A model generated the notes under the pieces. It did no database searches. It was given only the letters and a program-made list of their open reading frames with translations, and had not been told where the DNA came from. From CAZMRF01 sp964568735 (GTDB lineage Bacteria > Acidobacteriota > Polarisedimenticolia > JACPZX01), in NCBI GenBank assembly GCA_964568735.1, contig CAZMRF010000006.1:1-64000 (forward strand): a stretch of 64,000 nt of DNA. The letters run 5' to 3'. Of the stretch, positions 42,871 to 50,999 are shown piece by piece. A program made the translations under genes and the position numbers. Positions within the stretch are counted from its first letter, which is position 1; each line of letters starts with the position of its first letter.

Positions 42871-42873
42871 GGA

Positions 42874-43188
42874 TCAGCCTCCGGGACTTATGGAGTCGAT
42901 GAGGAGCGACGTGTAGTTCTGCCGGTGGCCACGTGTTCGCCGGTACTGCTTGCGCTTCTTCTTCTTGAAGACGATGACCTTGCGGCCCTTTTCCTCGCCC
43001 AGGACCTTGGCCGTGACTACGGCACCCGGGACGTAGGGGGTGCCGACCCGCAGGCCTCCCTCGCTCTGCACGAGGAGGACCTTGTCCAGGGTGACCTTGC
43101 CGGTGCCTTCGATGAGCTGGACGCGGACGCGATCCCCCGGGCGGACCCGGTGCTGCGCGCCTCCGATCTCGACGATGGCGTAATCCAT
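42874..43188 (-). CDS. rplU: Ribosomal protein L21
   Basis: A 104-residue 50S protein that binds 23S rRNA. It begins MDYAIVEIGGAQHRVRPGD and has VLGEEKGRKVIVFKKKKRK and YRRTRGHRQ. The ATG at 43188 opens the conserved sequence. It heads a run of closely spaced genes that continues to comF. Confidence 0.97.
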   Translation of the reverse strand: MDYAIVEIGGAQHRVRPGDRVRVQLIEGTGKVTLDKVLLVQSEGGLRVGTPYVPGAVVTAKVLGEEKGRKVIVFKKKKRKQYRRTRGHRQNYTSLLIDSISPGG

Positions 43189-43276
43189 GGAAGGACTCCG
43201 TTGAGCTGTTCCCCGGGCCCGCACCGCTCGCGCCGATCCCATGTCGGCGCAGGCCGCCAGCTTCGGGGAAACGCAC

Positions 43277-43305
43277 ACGTTAGCAGGGGGGTCCCGCTGC
43301 GTCAA
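43277..43305 (-). promoter_or_regulatory. Candidate promoter of the rplU-rpmA-obgE operon
   Basis: Minus-strand TTGACG (43305-43300), 17-base spacer, TAACGT (43282-43277). The -10 keeps only the three most important positions, so it is moderate. The implied leader of about 100 bases could carry autoregulation by L21. Confidence 0.45.
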
Positions 43306-43365
43306 CCTTCGAGGTGAAAACCGGCAAACGGCATGGAACCCGCAGGCTCCAGGCGGGGGAGAAGG

Positions 43366-43953
43366 CTACTTGACCCTCTTGAGGTCCACCAGGACGTGCC
43401 GGGCGAGGGCCCGCAGCGTCTCGAAGACACCCGTCCCCTTGATCGCGACGGCTTCGAAGACCTCCTCGTCCTTGAAACGGAGCTTCGTCGTCATCTCATC
43501 GACCGGGGCGGCCGTGGGCATGTCGCGCTTGTTGACCTGGAGGACGTAGGGCATCGTCTTGAGATCGAAGCCGTTGGCCGAGAGGTTCTCTTCGAGGTTC
43601 TTGAGGGACTCGATGTTCGCGTCCATCCGGGCTGCCTGGGAGTCGGCGACGAAGACGACGCCGTCGCACCCCTTGAGGATCAGCTTTCGCGAGGCGTTGT
43701 AGAAGACCTGCCCGGGGACCGTGTACAGGTGGAACCGGGTCCTGAATCCCCGGATGGTCCCCAGCTCGAGCGGCAGGAAGTCGAAGAAGAGCGTCCGCTC
43801 CGTTTCGGTGGCCAGGGAGATGAGCTTTCCCTTGACGTCGGGATTGGTCTTCTCGTAGATGACTTGCAGGTTCGTCGTCTTGCCGCCGAGGCCGGGGCCG
43901 TAATAGACGAGCTTGCAGTTGATCTCCCGGGCTGCGTAATTGATGAAAGCCAT
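43366..43953 (-). CDS. mglA: MglA-type small Ras-like GTPase
   Basis: MglA is the prokaryotic Ras-like switch that sets the leading pole for type IV pili and gliding. The 195-residue protein has P-loop GPGLGGKTT (19-27), TERTLFFDFLPLELG (switch I), VPGQVFYNASRKLILKG (switch II), VNKRD as G4 and the N-terminal MAFINYAAREINCK typical of MglA. It starts six bases after the partner gene stop. Confidence 0.95.
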   Translation of the reverse strand: MAFINYAAREINCKLVYYGPGLGGKTTNLQVIYEKTNPDVKGKLISLATETERTLFFDFLPLELGTIRGFRTRFHLYTVPGQVFYNASRKLILKGCDGVVFVADSQAARMDANIESLKNLEENLSANGFDLKTMPYVLQVNKRDMPTAAPVDEMTTKLRFKDEEVFEAVAIKGTGVFETLRALARHVLVDLKRVK

Positions 43954-43959
43954 CGCGGA

Positions 43960-44460
43960 TTACTGGGAGAATAGCGCGTCGATGTCTGCGTCCGTGATTT
44001 CTGCGAAGGGAGACTCGGCGCTGGCCCCCTTGGCCCTCTCGGCGATGACCTTCTCCTCGATGGTGTCGAAGATCCCTGCGAGCTCCCCGGTGGATTTCCG
44101 CACCCTGAGGCGCACGAGCCCGAGAGAGGAGCGCTCGTCGAACAGGATCATGAGGATGGCCTTGTTGCCCACCATCGAGATGTGGAGATTGTCCTTCTCG
44201 CCCTCGTGAAACAGGACCGAGAATTCCTTCTCGCCGATGAGCTTGGCAAGCGCGTCGGTACTTGCGACGTTCCCGGCCGTCAGGCTGGCCAGCGAAGTGC
44301 AATCGACGTCCTCGATGTTCTCTCCGGTCGAGGCGATCGGCTGGCCGTTGCGGTCGATCAGGAAGGCGGCCCTGGCGTTGGATTCCTGACACAGACGCTT
44401 GAGGATCTCCTGGATCTGGTTGAATTCGCCCTCATACATCACCGTGTCGGCCAAGGGCAT
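43960..44460 (-). CDS. mglB: MglB-like roadblock/LC7 domain protein
   Basis: MglB acts as the GTPase-activating partner of MglA. The 166-residue protein has a roadblock fold (about 8-130): IQEILKRLCQESNARAAFLIDRNGQPIA, then GEKEFSVLFHEGEKDNLHISMVG. A C-terminal acidic tail of about 35 residues follows. The ATG at 44460 has GAGGTG seven bases upstream. The mglB-mglA order and close spacing support the pairing. Confidence 0.9.
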   Translation of the reverse strand: MPLADTVMYEGEFNQIQEILKRLCQESNARAAFLIDRNGQPIASTGENIEDVDCTSLASLTAGNVASTDALAKLIGEKEFSVLFHEGEKDNLHISMVGNKAILMILFDERSSLGLVRLRVRKSTGELAGIFDTIEEKVIAERAKGASAESPFAEITDADIDALFSQ

Positions 44461-44605
44461 GGGTCACCTCACTACCGTATGAGCAGGCGCCTGTCGGGAG
44501 TCCCTCGCGAGGCGGCCAATATACCGCACACCCCCTGGAGCGTCCACGCAGCCGGCTTCAACACCCGGGCAGCACTCCGAGCCGGGCTCGAAGCCCGCGG
44601 CCTTC

Positions 44606-45313
44606 CTAGCGGACTGCGGCCGCGGGGCGGAGCCGTCCGGACACCCTGGGCGCCGGCAGTTCGAGTGAGATGGGCTTGACGAGATGGCGCGCCACGGCCG
44701 GAGGCAGGTTGAGCACGACCGGGTCGCTGCGGATCTGGAACTGATGGAGGTACTCCGCGGTCACTTCGTCCACTCCTCTGAGTCGCTGCCGCTCCGGCCT
44801 CGTCGATACCCAGCTCTTGAGGGTCCGCACGAAGGCGTATTCGAAGTAGGAGAGGATCCCTCCCGGGCTCAGGTGGGCGAAGAAGGTATCGAAGATCATG
44901 CGCACGGAGGCCGGCTCGAAGTTGTTGAGGGGGAGACTCGAGACGATGCGATCGAAGATCGAATCCCCAGGCATCTCAAGGATGTCGGTCCTGTGCAGGC
45001 AGATCCTCCCCTCGAGGGCTGCGAACACGGGCTCGCGCCGGATCCGCTGGTCGAGATAGTCCGCGAACGCCGGGTTGATCTCGTAGATGTCGAGGCGATC
45101 GTGGGGCCCCATCCGCCGGGCGATCTCGGTGGTGAAGACACCGGTTCCCGGCCCGGCCTCCAGGATCCGCCGCGGCGCGTCCCCGGGCCTGATGTTGGCC
45201 GTCATGGCCCTGGCGAGGCCCCTGGAGCTGGCCATGATGGCGCCGGTCGTCGTGAATTTCCGGCGCCACTGATCCAGGAACAGCCGCCTGGCTTCCCGCT
45301 CGTTCGTGCTCAC
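44606..45313 (-). CDS. Class I SAM methyltransferase (PmtA-like phospholipid N-methyltransferase)
   Basis: A 235-residue soluble methyltransferase with motif I EAGPGTGVFTTEIA, an acidic residue after strand 2 (IYEINPAF) and SSLPLNNF as post-motif. The SSLPLNN signature and length resemble bacterial phosphatidylethanolamine N-methyltransferases of the PmtA type and rRNA dimethylases of the KsgA fold. I favour a lipid substrate but cannot prove it. The start is GTG, one base after the recR stop. Confidence 0.75.
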   Translation of the reverse strand: MSTNEREARRLFLDQWRRKFTTTGAIMASSRGLARAMTANIRPGDAPRRILEAGPGTGVFTTEIARRMGPHDRLDIYEINPAFADYLDQRIRREPVFAALEGRICLHRTDILEMPGDSIFDRIVSSLPLNNFEPASVRMIFDTFFAHLSPGGILSYFEYAFVRTLKSWVSTRPERQRLRGVDEVTAEYLHQFQIRSDPVVLNLPPAVARHLVKPISLELPAPRVSGRLRPAAAVR

Positions 45314-45314
45314 G

Positions 45315-45914
45315 TCACACCAGCCTGCGCCCGTCGAGGGCCTTCGAGAGCGTCACCTCGTCGACGTATTCTATGTCGGCGCCGACCGGAAGACCCATCC
45401 CGATCCGGCTCACCTGGACGTGCAGGGGCTTCAGAAGGGTCGCGAGGTGCGTCGCGGTGGTCTCGCCGTCCGCCGTGGGATTGGTTGCGAGGATGACCTC
45501 CTGGATCCCGCCGGCATGCACCCGATCGAGGAGCTCCGAGGCGCGGATCTGCTCCGGCCCGATGCCGTGCATGGGCGAGATGGACCCGTGCAGGACGTGA
45601 TACAGGCCCCGGTATCCCCCGGCGCGCTCGATGACGGCGACGTTCCCCGGCTCTTCGACGACACAGATCTGAGCCTGCTCCCGCCCCGGATCCGAGCAGA
45701 TCGGGCAACGCTCCTGATCGGCGATGTTGAAGCACTGGGTGCAGAGCCGGAGCTTGCTCTTGACGTCGAGGAGAGCCGTGGCGAGCGCATCCACCTCGCT
45801 GCGCGGCGATTTGAGAATATGGAAAGCCAGCCTCTGGGCGCTCTTGGGCCCGATTCCCGGAAGCGATTTCAGCGCGTCCATCAGTCTCGTGAGCGGCTCC
45901 GCGAATGGGGGCAT
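45315..45914 (-). CDS. recR: RecR recombination mediator
   Basis: RecR works with RecO and RecF to load RecA on gapped DNA. The 199-residue protein has the HhH segment LPGIGPKSAQRLAFHIL, a zinc finger CTQCFNIADQERCPIC and a Toprim domain VVEEPGNVAVIE with VILATNPTADGETTATHL. It lies in the classic dnaX-ybaB-recR cluster. Confidence 0.98.
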   Translation of the reverse strand: MPPFAEPLTRLMDALKSLPGIGPKSAQRLAFHILKSPRSEVDALATALLDVKSKLRLCTQCFNIADQERCPICSDPGREQAQICVVEEPGNVAVIERAGGYRGLYHVLHGSISPMHGIGPEQIRASELLDRVHAGGIQEVILATNPTADGETTATHLATLLKPLHVQVSRIGMGLPVGADIEYVDEVTLSKALDGRRLV

Positions 45915-45929
45915 GAGAGTCGAGCGTCC

Positions 45930-46226
45930 TCAGTCCGGCACGAAGCCGGGAGGCATGGCTCCCCCCAGAGTGCCGGCGAGCTCCTTGTCGACGGCATGGA
46001 CGGTTTCGTTGACCGCGGCGAGGACGAGGTCCTCCAGAATCGAAGGGTCGCCGGGGCCGACGGCCTCGGGCGCGATGCTCACGGCGAGCACCTCCTTCTT
46101 GCCGTTCATCCTGATCCTCACGGCATCGCCGCCGGCAGAGCAATCGACCTCCAGCTCTTCCATCTGGCGGGAGATGTCCTCCTGCATCTGCCTGGCCTGC
46201 TTGAGCAGCTTGTCGATGTTGACCAT
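45930..46226 (-). CDS. YbaB/EbfC nucleoid-associated protein
   Basis: A 98-residue DNA-binding protein of the YbaB/EbfC family. It begins MVNIDKLLKQARQMQEDI and continues with EVDCSAGGDAVRIRMNGKKEV and LEDLVLAAVNETVHAVDKE, all family-typical. It lies 16 bases after dnaX and 15 before recR on the same strand. Confidence 0.95.
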   Translation of the reverse strand: MVNIDKLLKQARQMQEDISRQMEELEVDCSAGGDAVRIRMNGKKEVLAVSIAPEAVGPGDPSILEDLVLAAVNETVHAVDKELAGTLGGAMPPGFVPD

Positions 46227-46242
46227 GGGCTCTTCCCGCTGC

Positions 46243-48045
46243 TCAGGTGATCTCGCGAATGTCGACGATCTGCCCGCCGAACGCATCCATCACCATCTTC
46301 ACGCCGGGACGGCTGAGCGCCTCCTGGATGAGCCGCTCTCTCCTGCCCTGCCCGGCGCCCGCCGGGTCGGTTGCCACGGAGGCTTGAGACTCCGCAGCGG
46401 GGGCCGCCCCAGCGGCAACTTCTATCTCCAGGGTGCGACCCGCGGCCTCGAGAGCGGCCTCCCGGAGGATCGCACGACTCTCCGGTGTGGCGAGGCTCTC
46501 TCGAAAGAAACTCTGCCGAGGGGCGAACTCAACCCGGATCCGATCGTCGAGCACCTGGATACGTCCGGCCGCCTCCAGGAAGGTTCGCAAGGAGATTTTC
46601 CTCGCCTGCACAGCCTTCAGGAAGCGCTCCAGCAGGTCGCTGTCCGGTGTGCCCGCGGCCGGCGGGCGCGAGACAGGCGAGCCCCCGACTGGCGTCGAGT
46701 CCGACCTCACGGCCGGGCCGGCAGCGCGGCTCGGGGGCGGAGTTGGCTGTCCCGCCGGCCCATCTCCGCGGGCGGGCGGAGCCGGAGAGGTGGAGCCGCC
46801 GGGCTCCGGGCCCCTCCTGAGATCGCGCAGGACATCCTCGATCGGCGTGAGGTCGGCAAGCCGCGTGAGCTTCAGGGCTGCGGCTTCGAGCACGAAGCGG
46901 GGTTGGGGCGCCCCGCGCAGGGCTCCGGGAAGGTCGAGGAGCGCATTGAAGACCCGGAGGAGCCCGTCCTCGTTGAAGGTCTGGCCCAGCTCGCGGAGCT
47001 CGCGGACCTCGTCCTCAGTCGCCTCGAGGGCACGGCCGGCGTCGGGCGCGAACCTGGCCACGGTGGCGTCGCGGATGGTGGATAGAAGTCCCGAGGCGAA
47101 CTGGGAGAAATCGATGCCTCCCTCGGCGAGCTGCGCGATCATCTCGAGCGCGCCGGGGGCGTCTCTCCCGGCGAGAAGAGCGAGGAACTGTACGAGCAGC
47201 CTCCGATCGATGGCACCAATGGCCTGGCGCACGTCTTCCGCCGTCGCTCTCGAGCCCGAATAGGCGATGGCCTGGTCGAGGAGGCTCACGGCGTCCCGCA
47301 CGCTGCCCCCCGCGCTGGCCGCGAGGATCTCGATTCCCTGTGGATCCACTTCGATGCCCTCGGCGCTGGCGATTCTCTTCAAATAACCGCCGACGAGAGA
47401 CCGCGGCACACGGCGAAACTCGAAGTGCTGGCATCGTGAGACGACGGTCGGCGGGACCTTTCGATACTCGGTGGTGGCGAGGATCCAGACGATCCGTGGC
47501 GGCGGTTCCTCCAGGATCTTGAGGAGCGAATTGAAGGCCGCGTTGGAGAGCATGTGGACTTCGTCGAGGATGAAGACCTTGTTCCGATCCCTGGATGGGG
47601 CGTAGCGCGCCGCCTCGCGCAGGGGCTCCACGTCGTCGACGCCTCGGTTCGAGGCGGCATCGAGCTCGATGACGTCAAGGCTGAGGCCCGAGGTGATCTC
47701 GGCGCAGGCATCGCATCGCCCGCACGGCTTGGGAGTCGGGCCCTCGACGCAGTTGAGCGCTCTGGCGAAAAGGCGGGCCACCGTGGTCTTGCCGACGCCC
47801 CGGATGCCGGAGAAGAGGTAGGCATGATGCAGGCGGCCGCCTTCGATGGCGTGCGTGAGCGTGGAGATGACGGCGTCCTGGCCCACGACCTCGTCGAATT
47901 GCGCCGGCCGGTACTTGCGCGCAAGGGCGAGGTAGCCTGCGCCCGGTGCCCTGGCAGGGGGCTCGTCCGAAGCAGGCGGGGATGGCCGTCCCGGTTTGCG
48001 GCCGCGGGCGGGGGGCTGCTTCTCCAGCTCGGGAAAGAGGCTCAT
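46243..48045 (-). CDS. dnaX: DNA polymerase III subunit tau/gamma
   Basis: DnaX is the clamp-loader ATPase and replisome organiser. From the ATG at 48045 it has 600 residues: an unusual Pro-rich N-terminal extension of about 36 residues, then the AAA+ core ALARKYRPAQFDEVVGQ, Walker A SGIRGVGKT (79-87), the zinc module C108/C111/C114 with a Cys near 99, DEVHMLS and the SRC motif. Domain III is followed by a Pro/Ser linker and a tau C-terminal region. Whether a shorter gamma form is made by frameshifting was not established. The SRP RNA gene lies just upstream. Confidence 0.95.
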   Translation of the reverse strand: MSLFPELEKQPPARGRKPGRPSPPASDEPPARAPGAGYLALARKYRPAQFDEVVGQDAVISTLTHAIEGGRLHHAYLFSGIRGVGKTTVARLFARALNCVEGPTPKPCGRCDACAEITSGLSLDVIELDAASNRGVDDVEPLREAARYAPSRDRNKVFILDEVHMLSNAAFNSLLKILEEPPPRIVWILATTEYRKVPPTVVSRCQHFEFRRVPRSLVGGYLKRIASAEGIEVDPQGIEILAASAGGSVRDAVSLLDQAIAYSGSRATAEDVRQAIGAIDRRLLVQFLALLAGRDAPGALEMIAQLAEGGIDFSQFASGLLSTIRDATVARFAPDAGRALEATEDEVRELRELGQTFNEDGLLRVFNALLDLPGALRGAPQPRFVLEAAALKLTRLADLTPIEDVLRDLRRGPEPGGSTSPAPPARGDGPAGQPTPPPSRAAGPAVRSDSTPVGGSPVSRPPAAGTPDSDLLERFLKAVQARKISLRTFLEAAGRIQVLDDRIRVEFAPRQSFFRESLATPESRAILREAALEAAGRTLEIEVAAGAAPAAESQASVATDPAGAGQGRRERLIQEALSRPGVKMVMDAFGGQIVDIREIT

Positions 48046-48089
48046 GGCATCACGGCGTCTTCTCGGGACCCTCTGGCTTCCCCGCGGGA

Positions 48090-48195
48090 GGCGGCCCCAG
48101 GGGAACCATGGCACCGGCGAGCTTCCACTGACCGCTGCTCCCTTCCGGGCCTGACGGGGTTCATGGGCTCGACGTGCACGGGCCTCGGACCGCAT
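48090..48195 (-). ncRNA. ffs: Bacterial signal recognition particle RNA (4.5S type)
   Basis: The minus strand contains the universally conserved apical hairpin GTCAGGCCCGGAAGGGAGCAGC with the GGAA tetraloop and symmetric loop that bind Ffh. Flanking arms (GAGCCC against GGAAGCTC, GTGCAC against GGTGCC) extend the helix. The size fits a short, Alu-less RNA; ends are approximate. It sits upstream of dnaX, a placement seen in many bacteria. Confidence 0.93.
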
Positions 48196-48217
48196 TGCCC
48201 GCGAGGAAGTTGAGCGG

Positions 48218-48247
48218 AGAATACCCCTGCGATCCGGGCGATCGCAA
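48218..48247 (-). promoter_or_regulatory. Promoter of the SRP RNA gene
   Basis: TTGCGA (48247-48242), 18-base spacer and TATTCT (48223-48218) on the minus strand. It would start transcription near 48211, just ahead of the SRP RNA. It overlaps the opposite-strand promoter at 48250, so the two may compete. Confidence 0.5.
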
Positions 48248-48249
48248 CC

Positions 48250-48255
48250 TATAAT
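48250..48255 (+). promoter_or_regulatory. -10 box (TATAAT) for a leaderless thioredoxin-like gene
   Basis: A perfect TATAAT ends eight bases before the ATG at 48264 and there is no ribosome-binding site. The -35 region is weak (CTGCGA). Confidence 0.5.
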
Positions 48256-48263
48256 CACCGCCG

Positions 48264-49418
48264 ATGACTCGACCGATCCTCGGCCTTCTGTTCGCTGCGG
48301 CCCTGGCTGCCAACGCGGGATCCGACACGCGGCCGGCGCAGAGTCTCCCAGGCCCGGGGACCGACGCCGAGGAAACGGAAAGCCTCGATGAAGGCATCGA
48401 GGCCGCCCCGCAAGCAGACGCGGTCGACGGCGGAGCCTTGGCGCCCGGCGCTGCGTTCCCCGCGATGAAGCTCTCGGTTCTTCCTCCGGGGAGCCTCGTG
48501 CCCGGGCCGTTGGATCTCGGCACCCTCCTCGGAAAGCAGCCTGTCGTCCTCTTCTACTTCAGGATCGGGCACGCCCTCTCCGAGGAGATCTACCTCGAAG
48601 TCCAGGACTTCGTGGAGAAGGAGGCCGCGGGCAAGGTCGCCCTCTACCCGGTGACTTTCCTCGGGAGCCGCTTCGAGGTGAGCGAGCTGCACGAGCGGAT
48701 GCGCCTGCTCGGCATCGAGCGGCCCGTCATCCTGGACGAGGAGACGCGAATCCAGAAAGCCCTCAGGCTGCGCTTCGTTCCGAGCCTCGTGCTCATCAAC
48801 TCATATGGAGAGCTGAGCTTCTCGGGCGCCCGCTCTCTCCTGCACCCCGTTCGCGGGGAGCTGACCGCCCGGGACGCGATCCTGATGGCCTCGAAGGGAG
48901 AACGGCCGCCCGCAAGGGAGATCTGGCGCCACTATCCGGCGAGCGATCTGATCGGGACGCCGTTTCAGCGGCTCGCGTTGCCCCGGTACGACACGGGCGC
49001 GACGCTGCAGATCGCAGATTATGTCGAGCCCGGGAAGGTGACGGCCATCCTCTACTGGAGCCCGCGATGCCGGTATTCGAAGACCGTCATGCCCGGCGTG
49101 GTCATCGCTCAGAAGACCTTCGGCGGGAAGTACCTCAATCTGATCTCCGTGGTCCGCGACGGAAGCAATGACGAGGTTCGCGCCTTCGCGGAGGGGCAGG
49201 GCATCGACTTCCCGATCACGCGCAACAAGGACAGTCGGTACAGCACGAAGTACCGGATGATCTCCACGCCAACGTTGATCACCATCGCGCCCGACGGCAG
49301 GATCGACGATGTCTTCACGAGCGGGAACCTCAACCTCTTCGCCGTTCTCCGCGCTAGGATCGAGCAGCTCGTCCTGAAGCCTGCCGCGACTCCCGCAACC
49401 GGGACCTCCAAAGGCTGA
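48264..49418 (+). CDS. Exported protein with two thioredoxin-fold domains
   Basis: A 384-residue protein with an N-terminal signal peptide (ILGLLFAAALAANA). Domain 1 (about 60-200) looks like an AhpC/TSA or TlpA fold (PGAAFPAMKLSVLPPGS, VVLFYFRIG) but has no cysteine at the active position. Domain 2 (about 225-375) has ILYWSPRCRYSK, where the CxxC site is CRYS (Cys269, Ser272), and the cis-Pro loop MISTPTLITI. With one cysteine it could act as a monothiol reductase or a redox sensor outside the membrane. It is transcribed divergently from the SRP RNA. Confidence 0.75.
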   Translation: MTRPILGLLFAAALAANAGSDTRPAQSLPGPGTDAEETESLDEGIEAAPQADAVDGGALAPGAAFPAMKLSVLPPGSLVPGPLDLGTLLGKQPVVLFYFRIGHALSEEIYLEVQDFVEKEAAGKVALYPVTFLGSRFEVSELHERMRLLGIERPVILDEETRIQKALRLRFVPSLVLINSYGELSFSGARSLLHPVRGELTARDAILMASKGERPPAREIWRHYPASDLIGTPFQRLALPRYDTGATLQIADYVEPGKVTAILYWSPRCRYSKTVMPGVVIAQKTFGGKYLNLISVVRDGSNDEVRAFAEGQGIDFPITRNKDSRYSTKYRMISTPTLITIAPDGRIDDVFTSGNLNLFAVLRARIEQLVLKPAATPATGTSKG

Positions 49419-49538
49419 GCGCCGGGCCCTGCCCGACCGTGCTCCCGGGGAACCGATGACCCTGTGAGATGAGCCCCCGACTTGCGCCCGTGGCGCACCC
49501 GCCTTGGGGTGAAGGGTCGGCGGACGGCGGGAATGGTG

Positions 49539-49628
49539 TGGCGGAGAGAGTGGGATTCGAACCCACGGTGACCGTTAAGCCACACACGCTTTCCAAGCGT
49601 GCTCCTTAAGCCACTCGGACATCTCTCC
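49539..49628 (-). tRNA. tRNA-Ser (anticodon GGA)
   Basis: Minus-strand cloverleaf: acceptor GGAGAGA pairs TCTCTCC, anticodon stem CACGC/GCGTG with loop TTGGAAA, a long variable arm, T-loop GGTTCGAATCC. The 3' CCA is encoded (49541-49539). It reads UCC and UCU codons. Confidence 0.96.
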
Positions 49629-49751
49629 GCGGACGAGCCCTCCGGGAAGCGATCCACCGTGCTGCGGGGGCGAACCGTGAGGGTAGCCGAGGGGGGAGTG
49701 AGGGTCAACGCGTGGGCTGATGGATGGCTGCCGGAGTCGCTGCCCGGTGCC

Positions 49752-50393
49752 TCAGCCGCTGGCGCGAGTTCCTTCGCTCCGGTTCCGCGTGAGGATGACG
49801 AGCGACCAGAGGGGAGGGTTGTTGACCCGCTCGACGCTTTCCACCGTGAACCGGCCGTCGCCGATCACCTGATCCAGGTGGAGATCCAGCACGAAGCCTA
49901 GCTTCCTGCTCAATGGCGTGAAGACCTTCTCTCCCAGGGCCACCAGGCGGTTCCGGCTCTGGAAGTGATTGAGGATACCGACCGTGCCTCCGGGTCGGCA
50001 GACACGCCAGATCTCGGAGAGGACCTTCGCGGGCTCGGGCACGGTGCTGAGGAGATAGGTGGCCTGAACACGATCGAAGCAGGCGTCGGGAAGGGACATG
50101 CGCTCGGCACCCATCCTGAGCAGGCGCGCGCGCCGCATCCCAAGCTCCCTGGCTCGCTCCTCTGCGCGCTTCAGCATCGCCGCAGAGAGATCGATTCCCG
50201 TCACCTCGCAGTAGCTCGGGTAGTAGGGAAGTGAAAGCCCGGTACCCACGCCGACCTCCAGCACGCGGTCCCCTGGCTCGATCCCGAGAGAGTGAACGGC
50301 GCGCTCGCGTCCGGGCTGGAGAACGCTGTTGAAGAGGAGGTCGTAGACGCCCGAGTAGGAATCGTAGATGCGCTCGACGCTCTCCGCCGACAT
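49752..50393 (-). CDS. UbiE/PmtA-like class I SAM methyltransferase
   Basis: A 213-residue methyltransferase: VLEVGVGTGLSLPYYP (motif I), GIDLSAAMLKRAEERA (motif II), DACFDRVQATYLLSTVPEP, WRVCRPGGTVGILNH. Length and motifs match small phosphatidylethanolamine or quinone methyltransferases. A perfect TATAAT (50411-50406, minus) lies six bases before an in-frame GTG at 50399 and 12 before this ATG, so translation may start at either, without a leader. With the enzyme at 44606 it is the second PmtA-like candidate in the window. Confidence 0.75.
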   Translation of the reverse strand: MSAESVERIYDSYSGVYDLLFNSVLQPGRERAVHSLGIEPGDRVLEVGVGTGLSLPYYPSYCEVTGIDLSAAMLKRAEERARELGMRRARLLRMGAERMSLPDACFDRVQATYLLSTVPEPAKVLSEIWRVCRPGGTVGILNHFQSRNRLVALGEKVFTPLSRKLGFVLDLHLDQVIGDGRFTVESVERVNNPPLWSLVILTRNRSEGTRASG

Positions 50394-50405
50394 CGTCACG
50401 CAGCT

Positions 50406-50411
50406 ATTATA
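50406..50411 (-). promoter_or_regulatory. -10 box (TATAAT) of the 49752 methyltransferase
   Basis: Perfect TATAAT on the minus strand. A TTGACA (50437-50432) lies upstream with a 20-base spacer, longer than optimal. The expected start point coincides with the GTG at 50399. Confidence 0.5.
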
Positions 50412-50472
50412 GCGGTCTCTCCGGTAGGACCTGTCAAGCGGGTTTCGACCGACGCATCCGCTCAGACCCTGG

Positions 50473-50979
50473 ATGCTGCGGCGAGGGTTTCGAGCCATGG
50501 TATTGAATGCCAGAGACCTTCCCGAAGCCCGGCGGCGGCGGTGGATCGTGCACGCGGCCCTGGGGCTCCTCGCCCTGGCTTCGGTCTGGTGGAGTTGGTC
50601 CACACTCTCGCGCCTGCGTGGGCTGGAGGGCGAGCTGAAAGCGGCTGGAGAGGCCATCCCCACACTCGAAGCCGCCGCGGACCAGGTTGCCGGAGATTGC
50701 GGTCTCGCCCCGTTCAGCGATCCCGAGTCCCTGAGACGCTTCCCGATGGAGGTCGGCCGCTTCCCTTCCCGTCGCAGGATGGAGTGCGCCAACAGGGTGA
50801 CAAAAGCGCGCTCTGATCTCATCGAGACCTACCTCGAGATGGACAGGCTCAGGCCTCGCATCGAGGAGGCTCGTGACGGGATCCTACCGGGCCTGCCGTT
50901 CGCCATCCTCGTGGTGGTGGGTTTCGCCACCTGGATCTACCTCGGGGAAATCCGTCCTCGGCGGCGGCGGGCTGGCTGA
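50473..50979 (+). CDS. Small protein with two membrane segments, function unknown
   Basis: A 168-residue protein I do not recognise. One hydrophobic segment lies at about 25-45 (HAALGLLALASVWWSW) and another near the C-terminus (LPFAILVVVGFATWIYLG). The 90 residues between are probably extracytoplasmic and contain two cysteines in a Leu/Arg-rich, likely helical stretch. An alternative ATG at 50497 has GAGG upstream. It ends 20 bases before the glycerate kinase start, so the two may be co-transcribed. Confidence 0.6.
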   Translation: MLRRGFRAMVLNARDLPEARRRRWIVHAALGLLALASVWWSWSTLSRLRGLEGELKAAGEAIPTLEAAADQVAGDCGLAPFSDPESLRRFPMEVGRFPSRRRMECANRVTKARSDLIETYLEMDRLRPRIEEARDGILPGLPFAILVVVGFATWIYLGEIRPRRRRAG

Positions 50980-50999
50980 GACCACTCCAGGGGTTGCCC

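Noticed and set aside
48250..48262. TATAAT as part of the SRP RNA gene promoter
   Set aside because: It is oriented for the plus-strand gene; the minus-strand SRP promoter elements are a separate pair nearby.
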